Shown piece by piece: positions 18,980 through 26,765 of a stretch of 64,000 nucleotides of DNA; position 1 is the stretch's first letter, and every line of letters starts with the position of its first letter. The position numbers and the translations under genes were made by a program. The stretch is from the NCBI RefSeq assembly GCF_003590775.1, contig NZ_QYUM01000002.1, positions 868,001 to 932,000 of the forward strand, written 5' to 3'. The stretch comes from Sphingomonas cavernae (GTDB taxonomy: Bacteria > Pseudomonadota > Alphaproteobacteria > Sphingomonadales > Sphingomonadaceae). The notes under the pieces were generated by a model, which saw nothing but the letters and a program-made list of their open reading frames with translations, did not search any database and was not told the DNA's origin.

Positions 18980-19423
18980 TCAGTGCGCCCTCCCCGACAG
19001 GCTGGCGAGAGTCACGCCCGCAAGCGCGCCGCGCACCGCGCCAGTCACTGCGTTCATATGCGGCCGCACGCGGCACTCGTCTTCGAGGCCGCAATCATGG
19101 GCGCCGTGCTCGGCACATGGGGTCATTGCAATGGGTCCTTCGACGGCCTCGATAACATCGGCGAGGCTGATGGCGGCCGGCGGACGCGCGAGGCGGATCC
19201 CGCCCCCCGTTCCCCGGCTGGATTCGATCAGGCCGGCCGCCGACAACCGGCTCACCAGCTTCTGCGCGGTGGGGAGAGGAATGCCCGTTTCGGCCGAAAG
19301 CGTCGTCGCGTTCATCTTGACGTGCTTGCGGGTCGCAGGGTCAAGCCCCGCTCCGGCGCCGCAATGACGCGCCGCGGCCGCCATCATCACGACGGCATAA
19401 TCGGCAAGGCTCGAAAGACGCAT
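18980..19423 (-). CDS. Rrf2-family regulator of the SUF operon (IscR/SufR-like)
   Basis: The 147-residue protein has a winged-helix DNA-binding domain (SLADYAVVMM, LPTAQKLVSRLSAAGLIES, GGGIRLARP) and three cysteines, Cys103, Cys111 and Cys117 (C-X7-C-X5-C), placed like the cluster ligands of IscR. It probably senses Fe-S status and controls sufBCDSTA. It is the first gene of the operon. Two candidate binding sites lie right before its start, at 19427-19441 and 19442-19464. The family match is firm; the exact ligand state is inference. Confidence 0.92.
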   Translation of the reverse strand: MRLSSLADYAVVMMAAAARHCGAGAGLDPATRKHVKMNATTLSAETGIPLPTAQKLVSRLSAAGLIESSRGTGGGIRLARPPAAISLADVIEAVEGPIAMTPCAEHGAHDCGLEDECRVRPHMNAVTGAVRGALAGVTLASLSGRAH

Positions 19424-19441
19424 CTTTGCGAATGACTCTCA

Positions 19442-19464
19442 AATCGGACTGATTCGTTCCGATT
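19442..19464. promoter_or_regulatory. Candidate Rrf2 operator upstream of the suf operon
   Basis: Perfect 7-bp arms AATCGGA and TCCGATT are separated by 9 bases, centred about 30 bases before the rrf2 start. The size (23 bp) and position suit autoregulation by the Rrf2 protein. An adjacent TGCGAATGACTCTCA (19427-19441) resembles a degenerate alphaproteobacterial Fur box. Confidence 0.45.
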
Positions 19465-19507
19465 GCCATATGGCGAGGGTCCGGCGCGGGATCAACCCCG
19501 CGGGGGC

Positions 19508-20353
19508 TCAACTCCCCTGAAAGAGTGGATCGGTCGGCCCCGCGATATCTACACGGCCGCGCTTCAATTGTGCGAGCACGGGCAGCGCTTCCCCGAAGCG
19601 CGTCGGGGTGATTCCCGTAAATTGCTTGATTTCCTTGATGAAGTGCGACTGGTCGTAGAAATTCTCGGCCATGATATCGCCCGCGATGCCCTCCCCCAGC
19701 GCGAGCGATGCTGCGGCGCGTAGCGCGCGATATTTGCGCGCGAGCATCTTGGGCGGCGCGCCGTAATAGCGCTTGCACAGCCTCTCGACCTGACGGCGCG
19801 AAAGCCCGAGCACAGCCACAAGATCGTCGACCCTTGGCGAAGGCGAGGCCGCGAGCCACGCATCGACGCTGCGCGTGAAGGCGAGCGCCGCCTGCCGGTC
19901 GCGCTGGATGAGCTCGCGAAACAGCGCGCTCGCGATCACCGCCTTGTCCTCGACCGTCGGCGCGGCGAGCAGTCTTTCCATGATCCCGTCCAGCGTTTTG
20001 CCGAAAAATCCCGTGGCATCGACCGCGCGGTTGACGAGCATCGACGCCTCGAACCCCATCAGCGCGCCCCAGCCCGCGGGCAACAGCCCCGCGCCGAACA
20101 GATGGATAGGCCCCTCGGCACGGATATTGGTGTTGCCCGTGGTCGGCCCGATAATGCTGATGACGGGAAGCTGCTGGATATGACCGTCGGCGAAGCGGCA
20201 GGTGCCGCTGCCCGAAAAGCCGAAGCGGATCTGCGCATAATCGGCGCATTCACCCGCCTCGAAGCGTGGCACATCGGCGCGAAACTCGTAAAAGGCGGTG
20301 ATATAGGCGCTCAGGTCCGCATCGGGCGCGGCATAGGTCAGCGACATATCCAT
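19508..20353 (-). CDS. AraC-family transcriptional regulator (tandem paralogue 1)
   Basis: The 281-residue protein has an N-terminal sensor domain (about 1-165, with GPTTGNTNIRAEGPIHLFGAGLLPAGWGAL, positions about 72-100) and a C-terminal AraC helix-turn-helix domain (LGLSRRQVERLCKRYYGAPPK, then NFYDQSHFIKEIKQFTGITP). It closely resembles the next gene over its whole length. ATG 20353 (MDMSLTYAAP) aligns with the start of the paralogue. The effector and targets are unknown. Confidence 0.88.
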   Translation of the reverse strand: MDMSLTYAAPDADLSAYITAFYEFRADVPRFEAGECADYAQIRFGFSGSGTCRFADGHIQQLPVISIIGPTTGNTNIRAEGPIHLFGAGLLPAGWGALMGFEASMLVNRAVDATGFFGKTLDGIMERLLAAPTVEDKAVIASALFRELIQRDRQAALAFTRSVDAWLAASPSPRVDDLVAVLGLSRRQVERLCKRYYGAPPKMLARKYRALRAAASLALGEGIAGDIMAENFYDQSHFIKEIKQFTGITPTRFGEALPVLAQLKRGRVDIAGPTDPLFQGS

Positions 20354-20433
20354 TGGATATCCCCCTCGCATCGAACCTGCATGACTAGCCCAGGTGGCGG
20401 CGGGCATCAAATCTCCCGCCGATCTCCGTGCGC

Positions 20434-21279
20434 TCAGGTCTGGAAGACGATGGGGTCGACCTTGCCCGCGAGCGAAGCAGGCTTCAGTGTCAACTTGGCG
20501 AGCACGGGCAGTTCCTCGCTGAAACGCTTGGGCGTCAGGCCGGTGAACTGCTTGATCTCGCGGATAAAATGCGACTGATCGTAGAAATTTTCGCCGATCA
20601 GCTCACCGACCTCCGCTTCGCCGCGCGCGAGCGTGGTTGCGGCGCGGATCGCGCGATATTTGCGCGAAAGCAGCTTGGGCGGCACACCATAGAGCCGCTT
20701 GCACTGGCGCTCGACCTGCCGGCGCGAAAGCCCGATCCGGTCGACCAGATCCTGCACATCCGGAGAAAGCGCGCTTTCCAGCCATTCGTCGACGACGCGT
20801 GTGAACCAGACCGGGGTTTCCTCGATCCGCTTGGCGAGCTCGCGCGTCACGCGACTGCCAATCGCAACCTTGGCTTCAAGGCTCTCGGCGGCGCGCAGTT
20901 CGTCGAGCACCGCCAGCAGCCCCGGGCCGAAGAGATGCGTCGCGTCGATCGCGCGGTTGACCAGCGTCGACGCCTCGAAACCCATCAGTGCGCCCCAGCC
21001 CGCGGGCAGCAACCCCGCGCCGAAGATGTGGACGGGGCCCTTGACATGCACCTTGGTGTTGCCGGTGGTAGGGCCGACGATGTGGACGGGCGACGAGGCC
21101 TGCTCGTGCCCGTCCGCGAAATGATAGGTGCCCTGACCCGACAGCATGAAGCGGATTTGCGCGAAATCGGCGCGCTCGACATCCTCGAACACCGGAATGG
21201 GCGCGTGGAATTCGTAGAAGACCGAAAGAAACTCACGCAGATCGCCCTCTGGCGCCGCGTAGTCGAGCGTGATGTCCAT
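20434..21279 (-). CDS. AraC-family transcriptional regulator (tandem paralogue 2)
   Basis: This is also 281 residues, co-linear with the preceding paralogue: sensor domain with GPTTGNTKVHVKGPVHIFGAG and DNA-binding domain with IGLSRRQVERQCKRLYGVPPK and NFYDQSHFIREIKQFTGLTP. The two genes are 80 bases apart and read in the same direction, so a local duplication is likely. The region upstream holds a structured RNA candidate with a terminator, suggesting a separate promoter close to its start. Confidence 0.88.
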   Translation of the reverse strand: MDITLDYAAPEGDLREFLSVFYEFHAPIPVFEDVERADFAQIRFMLSGQGTYHFADGHEQASSPVHIVGPTTGNTKVHVKGPVHIFGAGLLPAGWGALMGFEASTLVNRAIDATHLFGPGLLAVLDELRAAESLEAKVAIGSRVTRELAKRIEETPVWFTRVVDEWLESALSPDVQDLVDRIGLSRRQVERQCKRLYGVPPKLLSRKYRAIRAATTLARGEAEVGELIGENFYDQSHFIREIKQFTGLTPKRFSEELPVLAKLTLKPASLAGKVDPIVFQT

Positions 21280-21334
21280 GCCCTGTTCGACCCGGTTTTT
21301 ATTGTTGGGGCCGCAACATACCGCAATCGCGAAG

Positions 21335-21450
21335 GCATGAAAAGCGACCCGGCCGGCAAGAATGCCGGCCAGGCCGTAAGTTCAAGAACCCCTAAAGAAT
21401 TTCAAGGGCCCTTCGGGTCGCATGTCCCTTTAGGACCGTGCCCGCCGATT
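21335..21450 (-). ncRNA. Candidate small RNA upstream of the AraC pair
   Basis: Read on the minus strand there is a TATACAAT-like -10 (about 21454-21461), then a hairpin closed by CCTAAAG (21434-21428) with CTTTAGG (21397-21391), then a terminator-like stem GGCCGGC-attctt-GCCGGCC (21370-21351) extendable to about 13 bp and followed by CTTTTC. GCGACCC near 21421-21415 can pair instead with GGGTCGC at 21350-21344, so alternative folds exist. It could also be the DUF885 3' UTR and terminator. No known family was recognised. Confidence 0.4.
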
Positions 21451-21504
21451 CGTATTGTATAGAATCGACATGCTGCGGAATTCCTTGGCGAATTCACAAA
21501 ACCG

Positions 21505-23337
21505 TCACGAGGCCCTGCCGCCTGCCCCCGCGATCCACGCGTCGACGCGCTCTTCCATCACGTCCAGCGGCACCGGGCCGCTCTTGAGAATGACATCGTG
21601 GAAGGCCCGCACGTCGAACCGGTCGCCCAGCTTTTTCTGCGCCCTGTCGCGCAGCTCGCTGATCTTGAGTCGGCCAACCAGATAGGCGGTCGCCTGCCCC
21701 GGATAGACGATATAGCGCTCGATCGCCTTGACGATCCCGCCCGGCGCGTCGGCCGAATTGTCCTCGACATATTTGATCGCCTGCTCGCGCGTCCATTTCT
21801 TGTGGTGGAGCCCCGAATCGACGACCAGCCGGATCGCGCGGTGGAGTTCGAGCTGGAGCCGGCCGAAGTCGCGATAGGGATCGGTGTAGAGCCCCATGTC
21901 CTTGGCGAGCTTCTCCGAATAGAGCCCCCAGCCTTCCGAATAGGCGGTCACCCCGCCGAACTGGCGGAAGGCGGGCACGTCCTTCAATTCGGTCTGGATC
22001 GCGAGCTGGAGGTGATGCCCCGGCAACCCCTCATGATAGAACAGCGCCTCGACCTCGGTCAGTGGCATGTCCGCCATGTTGTAGAGATTGGCGTAATAGG
22101 TGCCCGGACGCGTCCCGTCGGGCGAGGGGCGCTGATAGAACGCCTTGCCCGCCGATTTCTCGCGAAATGCCTCGACGCGCTTCACCTCCAGCGGCGCCTG
22201 CGGCAGCGTCGCGAACCATTCGGGCAGCTTGGCGGTCACCCATTGCTTCGCCTGCTCGGTGTCCTTGAGGTAGAGCGCGCGGCCCTCATCGGTATTGGGC
22301 GCGTAGAAGCGCTTGTCCTCGCGCATGAACTTGAAGAACGCCGGCAGATCGCCCTTGAAGCCCGTCTTCTTCATGATCTCGCGCATCTCGCCATGAATGC
22401 GCGCGACATTGTCGAGCCCGACCTGATGGATCTGGTCGGGGGTCATCGCGGTGGTGGTGTAGTTGGCCAGCCGCTCGGCATAATAGCCCGCGCCCTCCTT
22501 GAACCGCCACACGCCGTCGTCAGTGCCCGCGATCGCCTGCTGGCGCTCCATCTCGGCGACCAGCCGGCCAAAGGCGGGCTTGACCGCCTTCACGAGCGCG
22601 TCGGCGCCCGCGGCGAGCAGCGCGTCCTTCTCGCCCTGCGGGATGTCGAGCTTGGAAACCTTGGCTTTCAGATCGGCATAGAGCGGCGCCTCGGTCGCGA
22701 TGCGCGTGAAGGGGAAGCCCGAGATCACGTTCTTCGAGTCCGAGATCACGTACGGGTACACCCATTTCGGCGGCATCACGCCTGCATCGGCGCGTGCCTT
22801 CGACTCCGCGATGAACTGGTCGATCGCGGGGCCGAGGCCGTTCAGGCGGCTGACATAGGCTTCCGCATCCTGTTTGGTGTCGATGCGATGGATGTTGATG
22901 AGGAAGGCGGGAAGCTGCGACTGCGGCCCGTTCATCTGGTCGAACACATAGCCATAGTCGCGATACTGCCAGGCGCGCGCGTTGCGTTCGATCATCTTCT
23001 CGAACAGGCGGAAGGACAGCGCGTTCTCGGCATTGAGCTTCGCGGGGTCGAACTTCGCGCGCATCGCCTTGAGTGCCGCCTGGTCGGCGTCAAATTCGCG
23101 CTGGTCGGCGGCGTCGGTGAACTCGTCCCATTTGCCGTAGTCGGCATCCTTGATCCCGCGGAAGGACTTGGACAGCGGCGAGCGCGCGAGCTGCGCCGCG
23201 TCGTAATCGGCGAAGAATTTGAGGATCGCGGCATTCTGGTCGGCCTGCGCCTGCGCCGGGGTGGCGACGGCAAGCCCCATCAGCGGGGCGGCGGCAGCAA
23301 GGGCAATCGCCGAAAGGGCGGGGCGGATAACGCGCAT
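21505..23337 (-). CDS. Secreted DUF885-family hydrolase (putative metallopeptidase)
   Basis: The 610-residue protein has a signal peptide ([20 protein letters not shown], ending AQA near residue 31). The DUF885 hallmark HEGLPGHH lies near residue 435, consistent with a zinc-type HEXXH-like centre in this family. Other family blocks include YSEGWGLYSEKLA and VYPGQATAYLVGRLKI near the C-terminus. It is most likely a periplasmic or outer-membrane-associated peptidase; substrate unknown. ATG 23337 begins the signal peptide, six codons after the frame's first possible start. Confidence 0.87.
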   Translation of the reverse strand: MRVIRPALSAIALAAAAPLMGLAVATPAQAQADQNAAILKFFADYDAAQLARSPLSKSFRGIKDADYGKWDEFTDAADQREFDADQAALKAMRAKFDPAKLNAENALSFRLFEKMIERNARAWQYRDYGYVFDQMNGPQSQLPAFLINIHRIDTKQDAEAYVSRLNGLGPAIDQFIAESKARADAGVMPPKWVYPYVISDSKNVISGFPFTRIATEAPLYADLKAKVSKLDIPQGEKDALLAAGADALVKAVKPAFGRLVAEMERQQAIAGTDDGVWRFKEGAGYYAERLANYTTTAMTPDQIHQVGLDNVARIHGEMREIMKKTGFKGDLPAFFKFMREDKRFYAPNTDEGRALYLKDTEQAKQWVTAKLPEWFATLPQAPLEVKRVEAFREKSAGKAFYQRPSPDGTRPGTYYANLYNMADMPLTEVEALFYHEGLPGHHLQLAIQTELKDVPAFRQFGGVTAYSEGWGLYSEKLAKDMGLYTDPYRDFGRLQLELHRAIRLVVDSGLHHKKWTREQAIKYVEDNSADAPGGIVKAIERYIVYPGQATAYLVGRLKISELRDRAQKKLGDRFDVRAFHDVILKSGPVPLDVMEERVDAWIAGAGGRAS

Positions 23338-23687
23338 CTTGTGGAATCTCCCAGACAATGTTCTGCGCGCGACCCTAAAGGAAACTGCACGGCATTGGGA
23401 AGCGTCCTGCGATGCCGGTCGAAACCGCTATGCCATTCGTCGAAAACCCCCGAACCCCTCCCCCTCCCGCTCAGGCTGAGCCTGTCGAAGCCCCTAGTTT
23501 TCCGTTTCTTCTCCGCGCCTCCGCGTCTCCGCGCGCATCGCCCTTTCTCGCGCGGAGACGCGGAGGCGCGGAGGAAGAGTATGCAGGGGAAGGGTTGAGC
23601 TCGAACGCGCTCTCCGAGGCCCACGCATTTGGGGCCCCCACCACGAGATTTTTTGACCACCTCACGGTGCGCTGCCATAGGCGGCCC
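23338..23687. other. Repeat-rich gap between DUF885 gene and pyrD
   Basis: The 350 bases contain no convincing gene. They hold the divergent promoter region, a single TCAGGCTGAGCCTGTCGAAG half-repeat (23471-23490) and a perfect 25-bp palindrome (23511-23573). The last 100 bases before pyrD show no obvious repeat. Confidence 0.7.
23511..23573. repeat. Perfect 25-bp inverted repeat, 13-nt loop
   Basis: Arms 23511-23535 and 23549-23573, made of CTCCGCGCCTCCGCGTCTCC plus GCGCG and its exact complement, without a mismatch. The same family occurs at 18893-18957, where the arms are no longer perfect. Confidence 0.85.
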
Positions 23688-24722
23688 ATGCTCTATTCGC
23701 TGCTCCGCCCGCTCATTTTCCTGGCTGATGCCGAGCGCGCGCATCGCCTCAGCATCGCCGCGCTGAAGCTGCTGCCGCCCGCGCCGCCGCCCGCGCCCGA
23801 TCCGGTGCTGTCGACGCGTGTCGCGGGGATCGACTTTCCCAATCCGGTGGGGCTCGCCGCGGGCTATGACAAGGATGGCGAGGTGCCGCACGCGATGCTC
23901 GGCCTCGGCTTCGGCTTTGCCGAACTCGGCACGCTCACCCCGCTGCCACAGGCGGGCAATCCCAGGCCCCGCCTCTTCCGCCTTGCCGAGGATGAGGCGG
24001 TCATCAACCGCATGGGCTTCAATAATGGCGGACAGGCCGCCGCGCTCGAACGGCTCAGGCGCGTGGCACACCGCCCCGGCGTGGTCGGCGTCAATATCGG
24101 TGCGAACAAGGACAGCGAGGACCGGATCGCCGATTATGCGAAGGGCGTCGCGGCGATGAAGCAGGTCGCGACCTACCTCACCGTCAACATCTCCTCACCC
24201 AACACCCCGGGCCTGCGCGCGCTGCAGGATGCGGGCGCGCTCGAGGCGCTGCTCGACGCAGTGATGGCGGCGCGGGGGAATGACGGGCCACCAATTTTCC
24301 TGAAAGTCGCCCCCGATCTCGAACCCGCCGATATCGACGACATCGCGCGCATCGCCGCCGACAAGGCGCTCGACGCGCTGATCGTCTCCAACACCACGAT
24401 CACCCGCCCCGCGCTCAGGAGCTCCCACGCCGCGGAAACCGGCGGCCTCTCAGGCGCCCCCCTGCGCGACATCGCCCAGAAACGCGTCGCCGATTTCCGC
24501 AAGGCAACGGGCGGCACGATCCCGCTGATCGGCGCGGGCGGCATCGCGACGGCCGAAGACGCCTATGCCCGCATCCGCGCCGGTGCGAGCCTGATCCAGA
24601 TCTATTCGGCGATGGTCTATGAGGGGCCAGGCCTCGCGCGGAGGATCAGCACGGGGCTGAAGACGCTGCTCAGGCGCGGCGGCTTCGCCAATGTCGCGGA
24701 CGCGGTGGGAACCAGCAGTTGA
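23688..24722 (+). CDS. pyrD: Dihydroorotate dehydrogenase (quinone), class 2
   Basis: The 344-residue FMN enzyme has an N-terminal hydrophobic helix for membrane association (about 1-35). It shows FPNPVGLAAGYDKDGE, the FMN-site block NRMGFNNGG, the catalytic-serine motif NISSPNTPGLR (about 167-177), SNTTI and the phosphate site GAGGIATAEDAY. It oxidises dihydroorotate with transfer to quinone in pyrimidine synthesis. ATG 23688 is chosen because family similarity begins there; upstream sequence in frame is repeat DNA. Confidence 0.95.
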   Translation: MLYSLLRPLIFLADAERAHRLSIAALKLLPPAPPPAPDPVLSTRVAGIDFPNPVGLAAGYDKDGEVPHAMLGLGFGFAELGTLTPLPQAGNPRPRLFRLAEDEAVINRMGFNNGGQAAALERLRRVAHRPGVVGVNIGANKDSEDRIADYAKGVAAMKQVATYLTVNISSPNTPGLRALQDAGALEALLDAVMAARGNDGPPIFLKVAPDLEPADIDDIARIAADKALDALIVSNTTITRPALRSSHAAETGGLSGAPLRDIAQKRVADFRKATGGTIPLIGAGGIATAEDAYARIRAGASLIQIYSAMVYEGPGLARRISTGLKTLLRRGGFANVADAVGTSS

Positions 24723-24825
24723 AGCTCGACGCTCAGGCGTCCGTTATGTCGTGGTTAGCGGACGTCTCGAACTCCCTCTCCCTTAAGGGAGAGGGTTGCG
24801 CAGACTTGGCGGCTGTGCCGCCTAG

Positions 24826-25670
24826 GCGGCGTGGACGAATTGGTTGACGTGGACGGTGTGGGTTGATTCAAGGCTGCCTTTTGGAGGCAGGTTTGAGCCG
24901 GGGCGATCTGAGCGAAGCAGAATGGCGCGTTCTGAAGGGTCTGCTGCCGATCGAGCCAGAGAACCGAGGGCGCGGCCGCAGGCCTGAGCAGAATCTCTCG
25001 ATAGTCAACGGCATACTCTGGCGGCTGCGCTGTGGGACTGCTTGGCGCGATGTCCCGCCAAAATACGGCAATTGGAACACGATCTACCGGCGGTTCCGTC
25101 GTTGGAGCGAGGCCGGGGTCTGGGAGGCCGTGTCGGTGACGCTTGCCGAGATCATGGCCGACACCGGACACTACAGCATCGACAGCACCACCCTTCGCGC
25201 CCATGTCTCGGCAGCGGGCGGAAAAGGGGGACTTGTCGACGCGCTCTTGGCCGCTCGCGGGGCGGGTTCACCAGTAAGCTTCACTGTCTGGCTGATGCCC
25301 GAGGACGCCCCGTCGCCTTCCACCTGACTGGTGGTGAAGCCGCCGACTGCACGGCCTATGACACGCTGATCCGCCTGCCGGACCGCGCTCCGGCGGCTCT
25401 GCTGGCCGACAAAGGCTACGACACCAACGCCATTCGCGCCGATCTCGCGAGCCGCAGCATACAGGCTGTCATCCCGGCGCGCTCCAATCGCCGAGAAAGG
25501 ATCGAGCACGATCGGCAGCTCTACAGGCAGCGAAACGGCATTGAGCGAATGTTCGGCAAGCTGAAAATCAATCGTGCCGTCGCCACCCGCTACGATCAAA
25601 CGCCCTCAAGTTTCCTCGGCATGGTCCATCTCGCTGCCATCCGGCTTTGGATCAAATTCGTCCACGCCGC
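24826..25670 (+). mobile_element. IS5-family insertion sequence (845 bp)
   Basis: Terminal inverted repeats GCGGCGTGGACGAATT (24826-24841, and inverted at 25655-25670) match over 16 bases. A direct CTAG flanks both ends (24822-24825 and 25671-25674), a 4-bp target duplication of the kind made by IS5-type elements (YTAR). The transposase is in two overlapping frames joined by a probable -1 frameshift. The element looks complete. Confidence 0.92.
24893..25327 (+). CDS. IS5-family transposase, first frame (orfA)
   Basis: About 144 residues from a TTG at 24893, which has GGAGG at 24884-24888; a TTG at 24863 is further upstream but has no such site. It contains the N-terminal DNA-binding part (LSEAEWRVLKGLLP, GILWRLRCGTAWRDVPPKYG) and the first catalytic Asp in YSIDSTTLRAH. 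The frame leaves the family sequence at the A4G5 run 25222-25230, where the ribosome likely slips to the second frame. Confidence 0.85.
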   Translation: MSRGDLSEAEWRVLKGLLPIEPENRGRGRRPEQNLSIVNGILWRLRCGTAWRDVPPKYGNWNTIYRRFRRWSEAGVWEAVSVTLAEIMADTGHYSIDSTTLRAHVSAAGGKGGLVDALLAARGAGSPVSFTVWLMPEDAPSPST

Positions 25671-25674
25671 CTAG
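25216..25674 (+). CDS. IS5-family transposase, second frame (orfB, made by -1 frameshift)
   Basis: Read in frame 1 from the A4G5 slip site to the TAG at 25672-25674. It holds LGRSRGGFTSKLHCLADA, the second catalytic Asp in LLADKGYDT and the Glu in RNGIERMFGKLK, completing the DDE triad. The stop codon is supplied by the CTAG target duplication just outside the IS end. The frame has no good start of its own near the junction, so it is best seen as the second half of a fused transposase. Confidence 0.82.
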   Translation, partial: GRKRGTCRRALGRSRGGFTSKLHCLADARGRPVAFHLTGGEAADCTAYDTLIRLPDRAPAALLADKGYDTNAIRADLASRSIQAVIPARSNRRERIEHDRQLYRQRNGIERMFGKLKINRAVATRYDQTPSSFLGMVHLAAIRLWIKFVHAA

Positions 25675-25828
25675 TCGGAGTTGGGTGAGGGGGCGTAAGT
25701 CAGCGGCAGCGCACGACTCCCGAGATTTCACCCCCTCATCCAACTCCGACTAGTTGCGCCCACGCGCAGCAAGGCTCCGTATCCTTCTCCCTTGAGGGAG
25801 AAGGTCTCCTTCGGGTCGCTAGCAGCCA

Positions 25829-26407
25829 TTAAGTCCATGCCACGATAACGGCATCGCCATTTGCGGCAGCGGACGCATAAAAGCGCCGCAACCGCCCGAA
25901 TGCAGGCATCACATAGGAAAGGAAAATATCCTCGCCTTCCTCCTGCCAATAGCCTGGCACGACATCATTCTCGTCCATGACCTTGAAATCGAGGCGCGCC
26001 CGCAACTCTGCTTCGGAAAGCTTATTCATCGTGGCTGAAAGCGCCCGCACGCGCTGGGGCGGAAAGAAACCCGCAGCGCCAGGTCCGAAATTGATCGCCT
26101 CGATCCTTTCAGTGGCGCGCCCTTCGATCGCCGCCACCGCTTCGCCCAACGCCATCGCATCGAGCTGCGCCACACTTTCGTCCGCATCCTCATCGGGCCA
26201 GTCGGGTTCCCGAATCAGCCGGGCCATATGAGCGGCTTCGGCGCGTTTGAGCGGCGACGCCAGCCATGCCAGCGCTTCATAGGCGCGATCGACATCCATC
26301 ACTTCCAGATGGTCGGGAGGCGGCTCCTCGAAAATCGCGTCCGGATTGGGGCATAGCGCCGGAACGAACTCGGGTTGCAGTCGAACATAGTAACAGATCA
26401 GGCTCAT
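25829..26407 (-). CDS. DUF1877 (YfbM-like) family protein
   Basis: The 192-residue cytoplasmic protein resembles DUF1877: MSLICYYVRLQPE start, then DVDRAYEALAWLASP (the typical K/RAWxxLHxLLT-like region), NFGPGAAGFFPPQRVRALSATM and a C-terminal DIFLSYVMPAFGRLRRFYASAA. The function of the family is unknown. It is a single gene downstream of the IS-split repeat, with no clear operon partner. Confidence 0.75.
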   Translation of the reverse strand: MSLICYYVRLQPEFVPALCPNPDAIFEEPPPDHLEVMDVDRAYEALAWLASPLKRAEAAHMARLIREPDWPDEDADESVAQLDAMALGEAVAAIEGRATERIEAINFGPGAAGFFPPQRVRALSATMNKLSEAELRARLDFKVMDENDVVPGYWQEEGEDIFLSYVMPAFGRLRRFYASAAANGDAVIVAWT

Positions 26408-26765
26408 CGCGCCCCTCCCCGATGACCGCCGTTATTGGGTGGCCATGCTTCGAGCCTCTCAGAGCCGACCGCAAGAGCGCGCCGTCCTATTGCGTCCGGA
26501 GCGGATCAAATTGCCCTGGGGCGCCGATTCCGCTGTCCTACATCGCTGAACCCTGCCAGCATCGAACCGGCTCCTTGAACCGTGAAATGCCTGATCGACA
26601 CGTTCGATCACACCCCGCGTGCGCGCTATAAAATGCGTTCTTCACATGCGTAAGCTTTGTGAAAATCGCGAAGAGATTGATCGCCCCGATCGATCACAGC
26701 CAACCAGATAATCGACTGGATATTATTGCGAACGATTCGCATATTGTGCGTGGAAGGAACACGCC
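26408..26765. other. Intergenic region before the DUF2061 gene
   Basis: About 358 bases with no supported gene. It becomes A/T-richer from about 26630 and contains a 15-bp palindrome at 26727-26741. The rest shows nothing recognisable. Confidence 0.6.
26727..26741. promoter_or_regulatory. TGCGAACGATTCGCA palindrome, Fur-box-like
   Basis: Perfect inverted repeat TGCGAA-CGA-TTCGCA, 24 bases before the ATG of the DUF2061 gene and beside A/T-rich promoter-like sequence. It resembles Fur-type boxes of alphaproteobacteria, with the caution that no iron gene follows. Confidence 0.35.

Larger units (their letters stand above)
24774..25804. repeat. MITE-like palindromic repeat copy B, split by an IS element
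   Basis: Left part 24774-24825 and right part 25671-25804 together give about 182 bp that matches copy A at 16235-16409: terminal CCCTCTCCCTTAAGGGAGAGGG palindrome, GTTGCGCAGACTTGGCGGC, then CTAGTCGGAGTTGGGTGAGGG, CCCTCATCCAACTCCG and the CTTCTCCCTTGAGGGAGAAGG end. The IS sits between two CTAG copies. Confidence 0.85.

Noticed and set aside
21280-21504. Small protein gene between the AraC pair and the DUF885 gene
   Set aside because: No frame with a ribosome site; the region is better explained by RNA structure.
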